From: Takifugu bimaculatus
Taxonomy: Eukaryota > Chordata > Actinopteri > Tetraodontiformes > Tetraodontidae
Direction of reading: 5' to 3'
NCBI GenBank assembly: GCA_004026145.2
Contig: CP034975.1
Span: forward strand, 27,462,013 to 27,526,012
DNA length: 64,000 nt
In this document: in pieces, positions 32,361 through 44,400 of the stretch
How the letters are laid out: each line of letters begins with the position of its first letter
Position numbering within the stretch: position 1 is the first letter of the stretch
Translations under genes and position numbers: made by a program
Notes under the pieces: model-generated
Told to the model about the DNA's origin: nothing
Seen by the model: only the letters and a program-made list of their open reading frames with translations
Database searches by the model: none

Positions 32361-34083
32361 TCATCTTTTGGCACGTCGAGGGTCCCTGCCGTTGCTAATG
32401 GTAACTGATGATTTTGAAGCTGCCGGGGGTCCACCAACGGTAACTTGAGGTGCTCCATTTCCAGGTGCCCGGCCATTGGGTCGCCCCATGCCTCCAAATG
32501 AAGAGTCTCGAGGTGCACCCTGGGGGGGCATTATTGGCAAACGGCGGCATGCTTCCGTTCCCTGTGACATAAAAATGAAATTAAAGGAAGATGGGTCCAT
32601 CTTCCACTGATATATAGAGCATAAACACCTCAAGATGACCCATGAATGACTTGTTACGGAGGTTTTGTTGGACGGGGGAAATGTACCGACCTGGTGGGGC
32701 AGCTGTACCTGAATTCTGATTGGGTGGAGAGTTTCCCCTCTGAGCCTGGTCTGGTTTACCCTGAATAAAAATAAATAAATAAAAAAAACACAGTTGCTGA
32801 AAGTGTTCAAACTACTTTAAATGATTCAGAATTCCATATATCCAATAGAAATTTGCATTTTTAACTGTTCAATTGCTACATGTCCACCTGTTTGAACTTG
32901 AGCTCTAACAAGGCCTGTTGAGCCGATTAATTAAAAATCTCAGAGCATAAAAGACCACAAACATCATTGCACCTATAAAAGAATAGAATGTCAGTCACTT
33001 TCTATGATGTACTGGAACAGGTGAAGTCACCCAGAGTCAAATCTGGACTCTGGACAGTGTTGAGCTACTTACAGACTTGTTCTGCTGGTTTGTTTGGGAG
33101 AGCAGCTCTGGGTTTGGTTCACTGAAATTGGGCACTTCAGAATATACCATGCAGAACCTGTGCAAAACAGCCAAACATTCAGACTCAATTTTAACTGTAT
33201 AAGTTTTACTTCCTGTTAAATACAAGCATAGAATTTAAAAGTAAATGAACTAAGTAGAACTCCAGCTGGGACAAGAACTTTGGTATGAATAGATTCTGGG
33301 GTTTTCCACTCACTCGCCAATTTTCTGTAGATCTCCACCTCTTCCAGTGTACAAGGTCAGGCAGCCTTTCCATATGGATGCGTACCTAAAAGAAATCACA
33401 CTTTCAACTCACAATTCTGTAAATTTCAAAGAAAAGTAGGGCATTTATAAATGTCTCTGGGCCTTGAACCGCGCCGCTTATGTTTAATAGTAACATTTTA
33501 AAAACAGTAACTGGGGACACTTCTTCTACTATGAGGAAACGGTAACAGTGTACTGCAGCGCCCCCTTCAGGCTCAGCGTGTCTTTTCATCCGTCTTTACA
33601 CGTCGCTCATGTGGACAAATGTTTCAAAAACAGTCGGGGAGAGAAAACGAAAAGAAGGCAGCAAGCAGCGTTGGTGACAGCCGTCGCTCCTACCCTCGGG
33701 TCAGTTTGATGATGTCCCCTGGCTGGATGAGGCTGCCCAGTTCGTCCCAGACAGAAATGGCAATGCTCCCGGTCTTATCTGCCACCTTGCATGAGCGCAC
33801 CTCGTGTCCATCTTTTGTCTTCGTCACTCGCCCTGACAGGCAAAAAAATAAAATAAATAAAGAGTCAAAGTCAGTACAGTTAAAACCCCGCACGCTGACG
33901 GCAACTTTGTGAAGTGCAACATCGCCTCTGGTCCCTTTAAGAAAACACACGAGTTGACGACATGCCTGCTCCGTGCTCCAACTACTTACCTATTTCCAGT
34001 ACGATGAAAACAATATTTAAATTTTTCGACCCGGGCTTCACGTCTTTAATCAAAACTAAGGTCTCCGTTGTGGTATTGGCCAT
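32361..34083 (-). CDS. nabp1: Nucleic acid binding protein 1 (SSB2/OBFC2A), six coding exons
   Basis: Single-stranded-DNA-binding subunit of the SOSS complex, acting in the nucleus at DNA breaks upstream of ATM signalling and resection. Exons: 33990-34083, 33694-33832, 33314-33385, 33073-33157, 32709-32760 and 32361-32561. An OB fold covers about residues 1-110: NLNIVFIVLEIGRVTKTKDG, VRSCKVADKTGSI, SVWDELGSLIQPGD, KLTRGYASIWKGCLTLYTG and IGEFCMVYSEVPNFSEPNP. The C-terminal tail ends TISNGRDPRRAKR; NGRDPRR is the NABP1 rather than NABP2 ending. Exons 1-4 are phase-perfect. Exon 5 to 6 is ambiguous: the obvious donor (32709) joins in frame only if the seven-G run at 32522-32528 has one base too many, giving 213 residues. 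Otherwise a weaker donor at 32629 gives about 240. Mammalian NABP1 has about 204. Confidence 0.92.
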
Positions 34084-35549
34084 TGTTAATTTTAAAAAAA
34101 TATAAATATAGCAATATATCTACACCGTTCGACCTCCAACACTGGTCAGTAGCTGAGTGCTGCTCGTCCTAATGCTGTTATGGTTAGCGATGCTACCTTT
34201 CGCTGATTATCCCTTTCGCGGACAACTGTACTTTAAAAACTATTTTTTTCCAGACACAACTTGTGGTCTGGTCTACAGCTGCTATACTTCAGTATAGGGG
34301 GGTCGTAACGATTGCACTCGAGAGCTCACACTAGCAGAGTTGCTAAACTTGTTAGCTAGATAGCTTTGCTAAGCTAAATTAGCTACCGCGAGCCGTCTGC
34401 TAACCAGCTACCTCCTTATTCTACGAAACGAGCCTCTTTTAATTTTTCTCTGTGCGATTATCGCCATGGTAATAGCTTCATTCCCTTTAAGTAGTTTCAG
34501 ATACAAATGCACTAATGGCCAAGATGCACTTTACAGTGTACCAGTGCTGGCCAAGTAAGATTCAATTTTATCAATAGGCTGTCAAATATAGACTGGCGAG
34601 CAAAACCTAGATTTTTTTCCCTTCTTTGTCCACCTTTGACGGCGGAACGTCTCACCAGAGTCCAAGAAAAATGTTTTACGAGCCAATTTAAGTTATTACA
34701 TTCGTAACTCGTTAAAAATGTCAAACCGACCCCATTTCCTTTGTAAGCCTTTTCTGAGTAAAAGGAACTCCTTACTGTCCTACCGCGCAATCTGGTTAAT
34801 GCTTTGCAAGACTAAATGTGTCTATATCTTTGGCCCCTACGATAATACAGTTGCTCTATAAGCCTTGTGTTGATTCCCCTGATTAATTATGCCTAAACAA
34901 TAGTTAACCCCCAAAACATTAGTTAAAAGCTGTACAGACTGCTCCCTACACGGCCAACCCTACTGTAACGACACCCCAACAACTACGTCACCAGTAGCAG
35001 TTGGTGTCTTTATAGAACACGGGCAGGTCCATTGTCTTACGAAGGGGTGGTGTGAGCACGTAAAATATTACTATTGCGTCCTCCTCTAGAATCGTGTTGA
35101 TTACTGTGTAAAATTTACGGGACACATAAATTAAAAACAATGTTTTTGGAATCAATGTAGGAGGGCAAACTGTTAGTTTATTTGTGAAAAGATCAGAAAG
35201 CCGTTGGTTCACACCAAATAGCTTACATTACCAAATAACGCGAGAAGAGCACGCGCCGTCATTCAGTCCAATCCATTCCGTGCGTGTCTGTGATTTGACC
35301 GAGTTCATGCGCGTGATACTTTTTCTGACTAAAAAAAAATACTACTTTATAAACCACTTCTTAATAAAGTAATAAAAAATATTTAACAATCTCACTGATA
35401 GTACATTATACATTCAGTGGGAATTACGTAGAAGAAACATTATTGGACGTATGATGTATTTGCAATCTTTCTTTCTAAAAAGAACTTTGTGCTTTGATCG
35501 CATTGTTTTTCTTTCTATTTTAATGTTACTTTAAGAAATAAAATTAGGC
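34084..35549. other. nabp1 upstream region and intergenic sequence
   Basis: Contains the nabp1 5' UTR and promoter, not resolved: no TATA box seen and only modest CpG content near 34140-34460. The rest is AT-rich with no gene recognised. Confidence 0.4.
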
Positions 35550-35631
35550 CGTCACGGACAGGATTCGAACCTGTGCGGGGAAACCCCATTGGATTTCGAG
35601 TCCAACGCCTTAACCTCTCGGCCACCGTGAC
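35550..35631 (-). tRNA. tRNA-Ser, anticodon CGA
   Basis: 82-base type II tRNA. On the minus strand the 7-bp acceptor stem GTCACGG pairs with CCGTGAC, with discriminator G as expected for serine. It has the A box GTGGCCGAGAGG, an anticodon loop with CTCGAAA giving CGA, a long variable arm (ATGGGGTTTCCCCGC, type II), and the B box GGTTCGAATCC. A TTTT tract lies just downstream for RNA polymerase III termination. No intron and no CCA encoded, as usual for eukaryotes. Confidence 0.97.
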
Positions 35632-36518
35632 ACAATTGTTCTGTCTCCTCATACACAGACAATTGAATCAAGATATGAATTATGTCTACTGGTCCTGATT
35701 TTCACTTGCCATGTCACGCATTTAAAACAGCAATGACTGCAGCGTCGGCCTGACATTAGACACACGAGGGCGACATACACCTGTGTGAAAATACTTTTCC
35801 ACATGAAAACAACTTTGATAGCATTTCACAAACTACACTATGCAAATAAAAGTAGGTCAATGGAGCCGCTCCCTCCTGCAGTTATAGTAGGTTCACCGGA
35901 TTGCAATGACACACCCTCTCTTACTTGTATTTGACTGAAGTGGCGGCCTGATTAACCACACATTTTACTGTTTTTACTGTTTTACTGGGCCATGCCACTT
36001 CTGAGACGGCCTTTAAAGGAGCCACTTATTTCCTGTTCAGAAACTGCAAATCACACAAAGACCACAAGTAAATATTTTTAACCAATAAAATCTTTATTGA
36101 TGTATACAATGCTAATTTTCTAGGAAATAAACAGTTTGTGTGTTCAAACAAGGCTTGTGTGTGGAAGAGGGGTTTTTCTGAACAGAAGGAAATATCTTTG
36201 GTTGACACAAAAGAAAACAATGAACAAACGTGTGAATGCCTGAAAATGCTTCCATTTGCCGTTTTGAGATTCTTACAAAAAAAAGAAATACATGCAGGGA
36301 ACGCAGTATGATTATTTTTTTTAAAAAAAGAGGAAAATAAACAGACAGAAAAATTCAAATTTAACACAAATTTTCTATAACATGTTATCAATGATAGCAG
36401 ACAATATCTCCATAGTAACACATTTTTTTCATGAATAAGGAAGGATGACTCAAAGCCAGTCACTTTTCTTTAATCTCTCAGTAAAATGATTTTTTTTTTT
36501 AAATAGGCATGTTAAGAT
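35632..36518. other. Intergenic, no gene seen
   Basis: AT-rich stretch with poly-A/T runs. A 145-codon minus-strand ORF at 36026-36463 is Phe/Ser/Lys-rich and looks like low-complexity chance coding. Confidence 0.45.
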
Positions 36519-36557
36519 AAAAGGTGTAACAGGATATTAAATCCTGTTACACCTTTT
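36519..36557. repeat. Perfect 17-bp inverted repeat with 5-base spacer
   Basis: Left arm 36519-36535 (AAAAGGTGTAACAGGAT), spacer ATTAA, right arm 36541-36557, its exact reverse complement. A T run follows on the right. It would form a stable hairpin in single-stranded form. No gene lies within about 900 bases. Confidence 0.95.
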
Positions 36558-37895
36558 TTTATTTTTTTATTACACTTAATCATTTAATTTTTACTGATCC
36601 CAGTTATGGAATTTGTGACTAAACCTGTGCTGTAACTCCTGTTAACCTTTAACAGAGAATTGCTGCATAGTTGGGATGTAAATATATTTGACTTTAAGTC
36701 TCACAGATGTGGTGGAGTATCGGTCAGATTAATGGTGATCCTCTACAACATTCCACGTTACATTCTTCATGCCAAGCTGTGAATGCCTGTGCAAGGCATC
36801 CCTATAATCCCTTTTCAGCAACTTTAGCTCTTTACCTCTTCCTGACTTGCCCCTATTCCAGAACAAGAACACCTGTGGCTCCGGGATGCCTCGTACTCCC
36901 ACTGCACTATCTCAACAGGGAGGCAAAGAACATGAAAAATGGGCTGTGCGGGATTCATCCATCAAAGCCAGGAATGCTGTCCGCTGCTTTTATCCACCTC
37001 TCTGACCTCTTATACCTGGATCCCTGGCACCTGCTATCACATGCTATATTCATTTCCCAGAGTTATGCCATTAGGCATCTGGAAAATCTGTTGCTAATGT
37101 ACCAACAACATGCAAGAAAAATTATTTCTGATCACATCTTACAGATTGTGAAAGCAGAAAAAAAGGTGAAACATTCCCGGTTCAAATGCTATCAAAGAAT
37201 CATCATTGCAAAATGCAGTCAAAGCTGCACTGAATGTCTGACAAGGGTGACTATATACACATAACTCTGCCTCTTATCAACAAAAACATGCATCTATTCC
37301 CTCTGGAGCACACGCACTCATACCAGCTTGTGCAAGGTAAAGCCTGTGTAGGAGTGTGCGTGCCCCTGGATTTAGTAGATGTGCTCTGGCAACCGTATAA
37401 GATAATGTCGGTTTCAAACATGGTAAACATTTCAACATGCAAATTATGGATCCCACCCAAGAATCATATAGCAACTCAAAAAAACAACAAAACAGTGGAT
37501 ATACAGTAAGTGATGTGTGTGACGTGAAGTGATTTATATGGGGGAAAATGTTATGCATGTCCATAAACAAAGATGTAGGGAATCATTATTGCAAAACCTG
37601 TTTCATGCAGTTTTATCACCATCTGCAGCTTTAACGATGTTCGTTTGCACGACTGTGATTAAGCTCGCGAGCGCGACCTATTATAGTAAACAGCTTAAAC
37701 ATGGATTAGTGAGATTTTACCATCATTTCGATTATTTCTACGTATCTATTTAATTTTTTTGCTCCTTGTTGCTTATTTTTGAGTCACCTGATGATCTTTT
37801 ATTAGTAAACGTATAGTTAGCATGTGCGAGCCAGTAGTGATAGAAGCTGAAGATGGCACCACGACTATCTGTACCACCTGTTAGTTGAGGAGCTT
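36558..37895. other. Intergenic, unexplained 185-codon ORF inside
   Basis: A plus-strand ORF at 36707-37264 encodes 185 residues with no domain, no signal peptide and no similarity I recognise. Codon usage and context give no support for a real gene. The rest holds nothing identifiable and probably includes cavin2 3' flank. Confidence 0.4.
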
Positions 37896-37901
37896 TTTAT
37901 T
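37896..37901 (-). terminator. Candidate polyadenylation signal of cavin2
   Basis: tttatt on the plus strand, AATAAA on the gene strand, about 590 bases after the cavin2 stop codon. Position is plausible but unproven. Confidence 0.35.
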
Positions 37902-38488
37902 TCAGATTAACACATTTGAAGCGTAGATTGAAAATACACGGTAAACAACCTCTAACTCTCTCTAAAACACCCCAGGACGTTTTCACAGAAAATTCAGAAA
38001 CACCATTCCAACTCATCCAACCTGGCAAAGTCCCACCACAAGGGTCAGTCGTTTGCCAAAGATTTACTGGTTTTCCCCCAAAATACGAAGAGAACAAAGA
38101 GGCTAGCTGAAAGGAAGAAAGCGGCAGCGGCGGGGAGATGGCTGGCCCAGCGCCACAGAGATGAGCTGCTATTGAAGAGGTAGGCAGCCGTTGATGCATT
38201 AGCATGATATTAATTCCCTGGACGACCCAGCTACAGCGTTCAGATTCTGGCTGGTTTGAAGTGTTGTTTCTAAGGCACTTTATGGAAAGCTTTAAGGGTA
38301 AAGTTGGTGTAAATAATGCTGAAGGAATGGCCTGAGGGTGGACTACCTTCCCGTCTCCCTGTATGTGAGGGTTTTCTGCTTATAATGGAGGGATAAATTC
38401 AAGATTTACGAGTGTTCGTGAATGTGGAATCTTTCAAGATAAAATACAAGAAGGGGAAACTACAATTAACTCTTGCTAGATTGGACTC

Positions 38489-41400
38489 TTAAGTGGACAC
38501 TGGCTCTACTCCAACTGCTGCCACTGGACTCTGGGCATCTGCTGCTGCTTCCACAGGGCTTTTGCTTTTCTCTTGTGCTTCCTCCTCTTCTTCCTCCACA
38601 GGAATATCTTCCATGTCCTCTGGAACAGCTAACCCAGCACAGTGGTTGTTTACCTCGCACTCAATGCTCGGTGGCCCTCCATTGATCTCAAGCTCCACCT
38701 TCATGCTCTCTGGGGTGGAGGGACTCACACTCTCCTGGAGCTCCTTGAAAGCCCCCTCGTCTGTATGTGCTTCTGCCAGGGGAATCTCTCCATCCATGTT
38801 TTCAATTGGAGGAATCTCTATGTGGGCTTCTTCTCCAGGGGAGCTGGCATCCTGTGTGGGGGTCTCTCCATCTCTGACTTTCTTGACATTGAAAGTCATG
38901 GGCGACACCTTGAAAGAGGAGCTCTTGGCAGTTGGGCTCTTGGGATGGTTAGGAGTGAGGCTTTTCATAATTTTCTCACGCTTCTCTGGTGGCACAATCC
39001 TGGTGGTGATCTGGTTCACCTTCTTCTCGATGCTTGTACGTGAGAAGGCCTTCTTGAGGCTATCGACCTTTTTGAGGCTGGATCGCTTGAACTTGTCAGC
39101 CCTCCTCTCATAGGTGCGGGAAGTGCCCATCCCCATTGCTTCCTCCCCTACCAGATAGTCTTCTCCTTCTAGATGTACAGGGAGAGATTCCTCATCGGAT
39201 GACAGGCTGATGCTCTGGAGACCCTCCTCCTGGCCACGGATGCCGTCAACAGAGCCCGTGACAGAGGGGGGTGTCAGGGTGGATTCTGCATCATACTGAC
39301 TTGGTTGTGGGGTCTTGAGGGAGTCCTTGACAAAGACAGTGGAGGGGATCTCATTGTCTTCCTGAGGGAAACAAGAGGACAAGAAGCAATATTAGGAGTT
39401 GCATCCTGGAACAGTCAAAATGCAGAAAAAAGATGGAAACAAATTGATAGGAGTCAAAATAACAAAAGCCAAAACTCAAAGGAATGTGGAAATGCAAAAG
39501 TGTTCTTAAAAAAGCTGCCAATTGAAGTTGTAGAAACTCGGGTTGCATATTTGCACAGAAACAACACCTGCTATATCTTTAGCTGGTGGTGTGGCTTCAG
39601 TCAAGTGTTGGTCAGATGTAATAACCAGGCTGCTTCTCTGGTGTTTGCCTCAGGAAATCTGAGGTGGTCCACACTTTCCTCCACATTTATAGTGATAAAC
39701 AGGGCCAAAGGGGCAGCACCAAGTTCATTACCATTATTTTTCAGTTCATTTCCACTCTTTAACTGTCTGTCAAGATCAGTGCAGTCACACAGCTAAAGAC
39801 ACATGCTGGCACTACACAGAGTATTTATGGTTCTCCCACCCCCATCGCCTATCCTATAACGCCCAAACAGCATAGAGAGGCAGCTTATGGGGGCCGACAT
39901 ACTCCACTACACCTTTGAAATGCGCAGAGAGAAAACTCCCAGCTTAATTTAGCTTGGTTTACTTTAGCAGTGCGTAAACAAGCTGCTGTATACAGCCTTA
40001 GCTGAGCTATATTTGCCTGTAACAATAAAGCAAATAAAGAGGTTTACTATCAGTTAATGAATCATGGGGTTGACACTGTTGAACCTGCTCCTATTTTGGA
40101 TGTTTTACCTCATATTTTGGATGTTTTATGCTCGGACCCTTGTAAGGTTCTAGTTTGAAACCGAGTACTATATTTAACTGGCTGTATTTGAAAGAATGCA
40201 CGGCAGCTCTTGAGAGGTGTTAGCAGAGCTCACAACATGCAAGGCTGGAGAAGAACTGTGTCATTAACACATACTTCTGGACCGGGCCAACCAGATCGTC
40301 TAGAAGAATACTGCCTTCCTTTATCCAATGCTGTTGATTGAGTATTTAAGATTGTCTGTCACTCACAACATATTAACTTATAGATTCACTCTGATCATCA
40401 GATATAATCCAAGCCTGCTTTGGTAAAGTGCCATCAGTATCACTCAATCCTGTGATTTAGAAACAAGAAATTATTAAAATGACCAAACTACGTACAAAGC
40501 CTAATGTGATCCTGTACAAGGACATACATTTTAAGCTTACAACAATTCCAGTGTTTTCAACTACATAAATGGGCAAAGCAGAAACACTTTCACCAGCTTA
40601 CTATCAATTATTGCCTTGACCTGAAACACACTGGCATGATTCACTGCTCAGGTGTGTTCAAAGCATGTGAGGAACTTCCTGGTTAATAATGTCAGCTTGC
40701 TCCTCCACCCATATAAGAGTGGGGCAAAGGGGACGGCATACAGCAGAATGGAGTCACATGTTCCTACAGTGTGTTGCGGTCACATTTAACACTTTTATAG
40801 CAACAAATGACTCTTTCTCTGCGTGTCGTCCTCCAGAAGAAGCTGAGAGTTGATTTTCCAGGTGAAAGCAGGCAACGTGTGGCGGCCTCCTCGTTTGGAG
40901 CTCTGAATGAGGATAATCTGGATGCCTCAGTTTGCTGTAGGGCGGCCACGCCCGCGGAGACCGTGTGCATTTGAACGTGTTTGTGCAAAATGTGTTCATG
41001 GTGTGCAAAGTCGGCAACTATGTGTAGCTCTTGTACGAGCGACTTTAGAAGTTCAACACAGGAAAACCTGCATGCAGGTAGGCCATAATGATGAATGTTA
41101 ACAAATTTTAAACAAAGTTGTTATTTATTTGGGTATTTCCTTTCAGAAAGTGGAAGATAAGTTTAAATTTAACAGTTACACACAAAAAATAACCCTTCTG
41201 AATGCTATTCTTTGAAAATAAAACTAATCTCCTGATAGATTAGCAGTGTTTAAGGCGCCTATGTTGTTCACAGGTCCGCTCCAGCCTGAACATGCCCAAA
41301 ACAGGGAAACGGCTGACAAGATTTAACCAATATTGTTGGTGAAGTGCCTGTGGGGGAGGCAGCAACTGAAACTCAAACTCCTCCTGTGTCCTCTTGTGCA

Positions 41401-44400
41401 AGACACCGGAGCAAAATGGACTACAAAAGTTACTTTACATTGAATCACCAATATATGAATCATGTGTTTACCACAACTATTTCCCAGCATTGACCTTATC
41501 CACTACTAATTCAGAATTTTAAAATCTTGGATTTATTTGTGAAAAATTCCCACTTATGTTCTGGCAGTGAGATTCATTCCACTGGACTCAACTCTGTGCT
41601 GCGAGTGTTACTTTTCTCCTGGGAACCCTGTTAATTACTGAACCCCGAGACTAAGGTAGTGCTCATTATCCAGCAGAGAATATGTGGTGAGTTCAAGTAT
41701 GTGCGTGCCAGAACACGTGTGCAGCCACGCAGGACGCCGGTCATTGTTCAGGGCTATTGAGCAGTTTGACGTGGAATAGGAATTAAAAATGCATTTGGAG
41801 CAAAAGGAAGAAAACAAAGTTAATTAGGCGTAACAACATGTTTACCGTGCATTTTCTTCAAAAACATTCGCATGCTTCAAAGACATTTGGCACACTTCAG
41901 ATCTCAATTAGCAGCTGCGTGGCAAAGCTGCCATTGCAAAGTCAGCTAGGTGTTATTAAGCCAGAGCAGAGACAGAGAGAGACAGAGAGAGAGAGGCAAA
42001 CCTCTGGAGAGCTTCTATATTCAAACAGATAGGAGATCAGGGCGGGGCAAGATGGAATCCCTGTGGATTGAAAGAGCTCATGTTGCGCTCCGTGTCTGTA
42101 TCCGTGACATTTGAACAATGATACCCTATACTGTTTCTTTTTCAGTCCTCTCCATTACGTTAAGGGCTGCTTGAGGAAGGGGGGGGGGGGGGGTTCAGGA
42201 ACAAACAAACAAGCTAAAGCAACACCTTTACTGAAATGTGAAGCCTATTGGGTGAAGATTTTTGCACAGGGATTAAACAATGTGTTCACAATTTAAAGGA
42301 AACTTTTCTGATGGATTTCTTATGGTGCACGTGTGCCGGCACAGAAGGTAAGCCATGACCACTGCCCACGTTCAGGCAAGAGGCAACCCCCCCGAGTCAG
42401 GCCGCCAACCACCGGATCTCAACGGAACCTGCCATTTCTCTCTCACAGTGACTCATAAATTTGTACGTCACAAATCTCAAAAAATCCAGACAGGCACAAT
42501 GTTTATTTTCCTAATGAAGCCAGTAGATGTAATTGGGAACTTGAGTGCCGGAGGGAATGTATTCATCAGTCCGTTAAGCTCTTGTGCAGCCCAGCAATTG
42601 ATTATGTAAAGTGTTACAGTTGCAGGATGCACTGCTTTCATTTAACAGATAAGAATATAGCGAAATGCACATTCCATGCAAAGTGCCAGAGAAAGCTCCC
42701 GGTAATATAATTCTCCCTATCTCCTGACACCCCTGCACTCTTGCATAAACACACAGAGCTTCTTCGTCTGTATAAATTGAACTTATTCTCTGGATGTTTT
42801 GGTTCCACGCCCTTGAATACAAAGTGATGATCTTCACAGTCCAGTTTAGCCCCTCCCTGGTTGTTGAGTAGCATCTCATGTCCTTCACATCCAGGAAGTT
42901 GGGAGGAAAGGAAGGAAATGAAATGGAATTCTGCTATGTGTCCTGGGGCACTGTAACATGATAAACTCTCCTTGGGAAGAGCGCACATACTGTACAAACT
43001 GGATCGGATCAACAGTTGGAAGTAGTTCCTCCTGTCCTAATTACCAAGACACCCAGCACAACAAGTCATTGAATTCTTTCCTATCTGCAGGGAAGAAAAC
43101 AGCGCATGTTTGCTGGCCTCACAGCACAATAAGCAATTCAGGCAGAGCGGCACGCTGATGAGGTGGCAGACCGGACATCGAGGCAATCTGGAGAGGCCAC
43201 CATTATCCCTGCTGACACAAATGATTGTGTTGGAGATTTTAAGCAGCCTGTTCAGCCTTTAATTCACAGGACAGCGCCTGCGGAGCAGCGACATTCGCAC
43301 ATGATTCATTTTACACGCGGAGCGGTTTTCATTATAATGCTTAACTGGACAAATGCACTTCCTCTAACAGCAGTGGCCTGCTCGTCTTACACTGACTGAC
43401 TCCACTGATGATGAGTGCAGGACATCTCTGGTTGGTGTATCTCCAATACATGCCTGCATTTTCACAGTTCCTCTCGCTTATTTCGACTCCTTTATCTGTG
43501 ACGCACTGCTGCAGCACAATCCATGAATTGTGCCTATCACAGCCATTGTTTGATAAGCACTATGTAGGGACGCTTTTAGAATGTTTGATAAGGCTTCCAA
43601 CAATGTCACAATGTTTGGCGGCTGTAGGGGTCAGATGTAATGGGTTAGGGTTATGTGTGTTATCACAATACACGCTATAATTTCATATTTCATATTTTTT
43701 CCTGCTATTGATTTTCTGGCTTTTAGCATCCAAAGGCAAGAAAAAGAAGTTAAAAGCAAACGCTCACTTAAGAAGAATGTATAAATCTATTTTTCTGTGT
43801 TTTTTTCTTTTAATCCAATCCTAAATTAGTCAATATAAAACTTGTCAGTTGCCATGTAAATAAAGGGAAGGCTTGTTGTTGCCATGGTTGTCCGTCCTGA
43901 GCTTTATCAGTCAGGGACAGAGAGAAATCGATTTGTTAGAGCAGATGCTTCATTGTTGCTGATGAAGCTTTTATCGCCCTCTGAGTTGTAAGCTTGCTGC
44001 CCAGTACAATCAAACCTGGTAATGAAGTGTTATCTGCTGAGCTCAAACAGGCAAATCCACGCGTCGTTATAGACAAATATAACCCTTAGCTTCTTCAGCA
44101 CCTGTTCCAGCACGGTGTAGCTATAAAGTGTGCAAAAGAGCTTATTGCCCTAATGTTATCAATACCTGAGGCATAGTGACAAACATGTTAAATATGCGCT
44201 GTTGGCAGTCCCGAGTGCAATGCATCATGGGAAATGCCGAAGGGCCAAACAAACTTTGCAACCGAGCAAGCAACTTTTGTCGCTGTACAAACTTCATTGC
44301 TGCTTCACCTGCAGCTTCGTAAAATCCCCAAGTAACTTTAATTACAAATGATATCGCTTTAATAAACTAGTCCCAAACAAGCGGCGGCATTTACGATGTG

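Noticed and set aside
34084..34470. Bidirectional promoter at nabp1
   Set aside because: No gene found in the opposite direction before the tRNA.
36707..37264. 185-codon plus-strand ORF as a novel gene
   Set aside because: No domain, signal peptide or splice context, composition like surrounding DNA, and no recognised relatives. Most likely chance.
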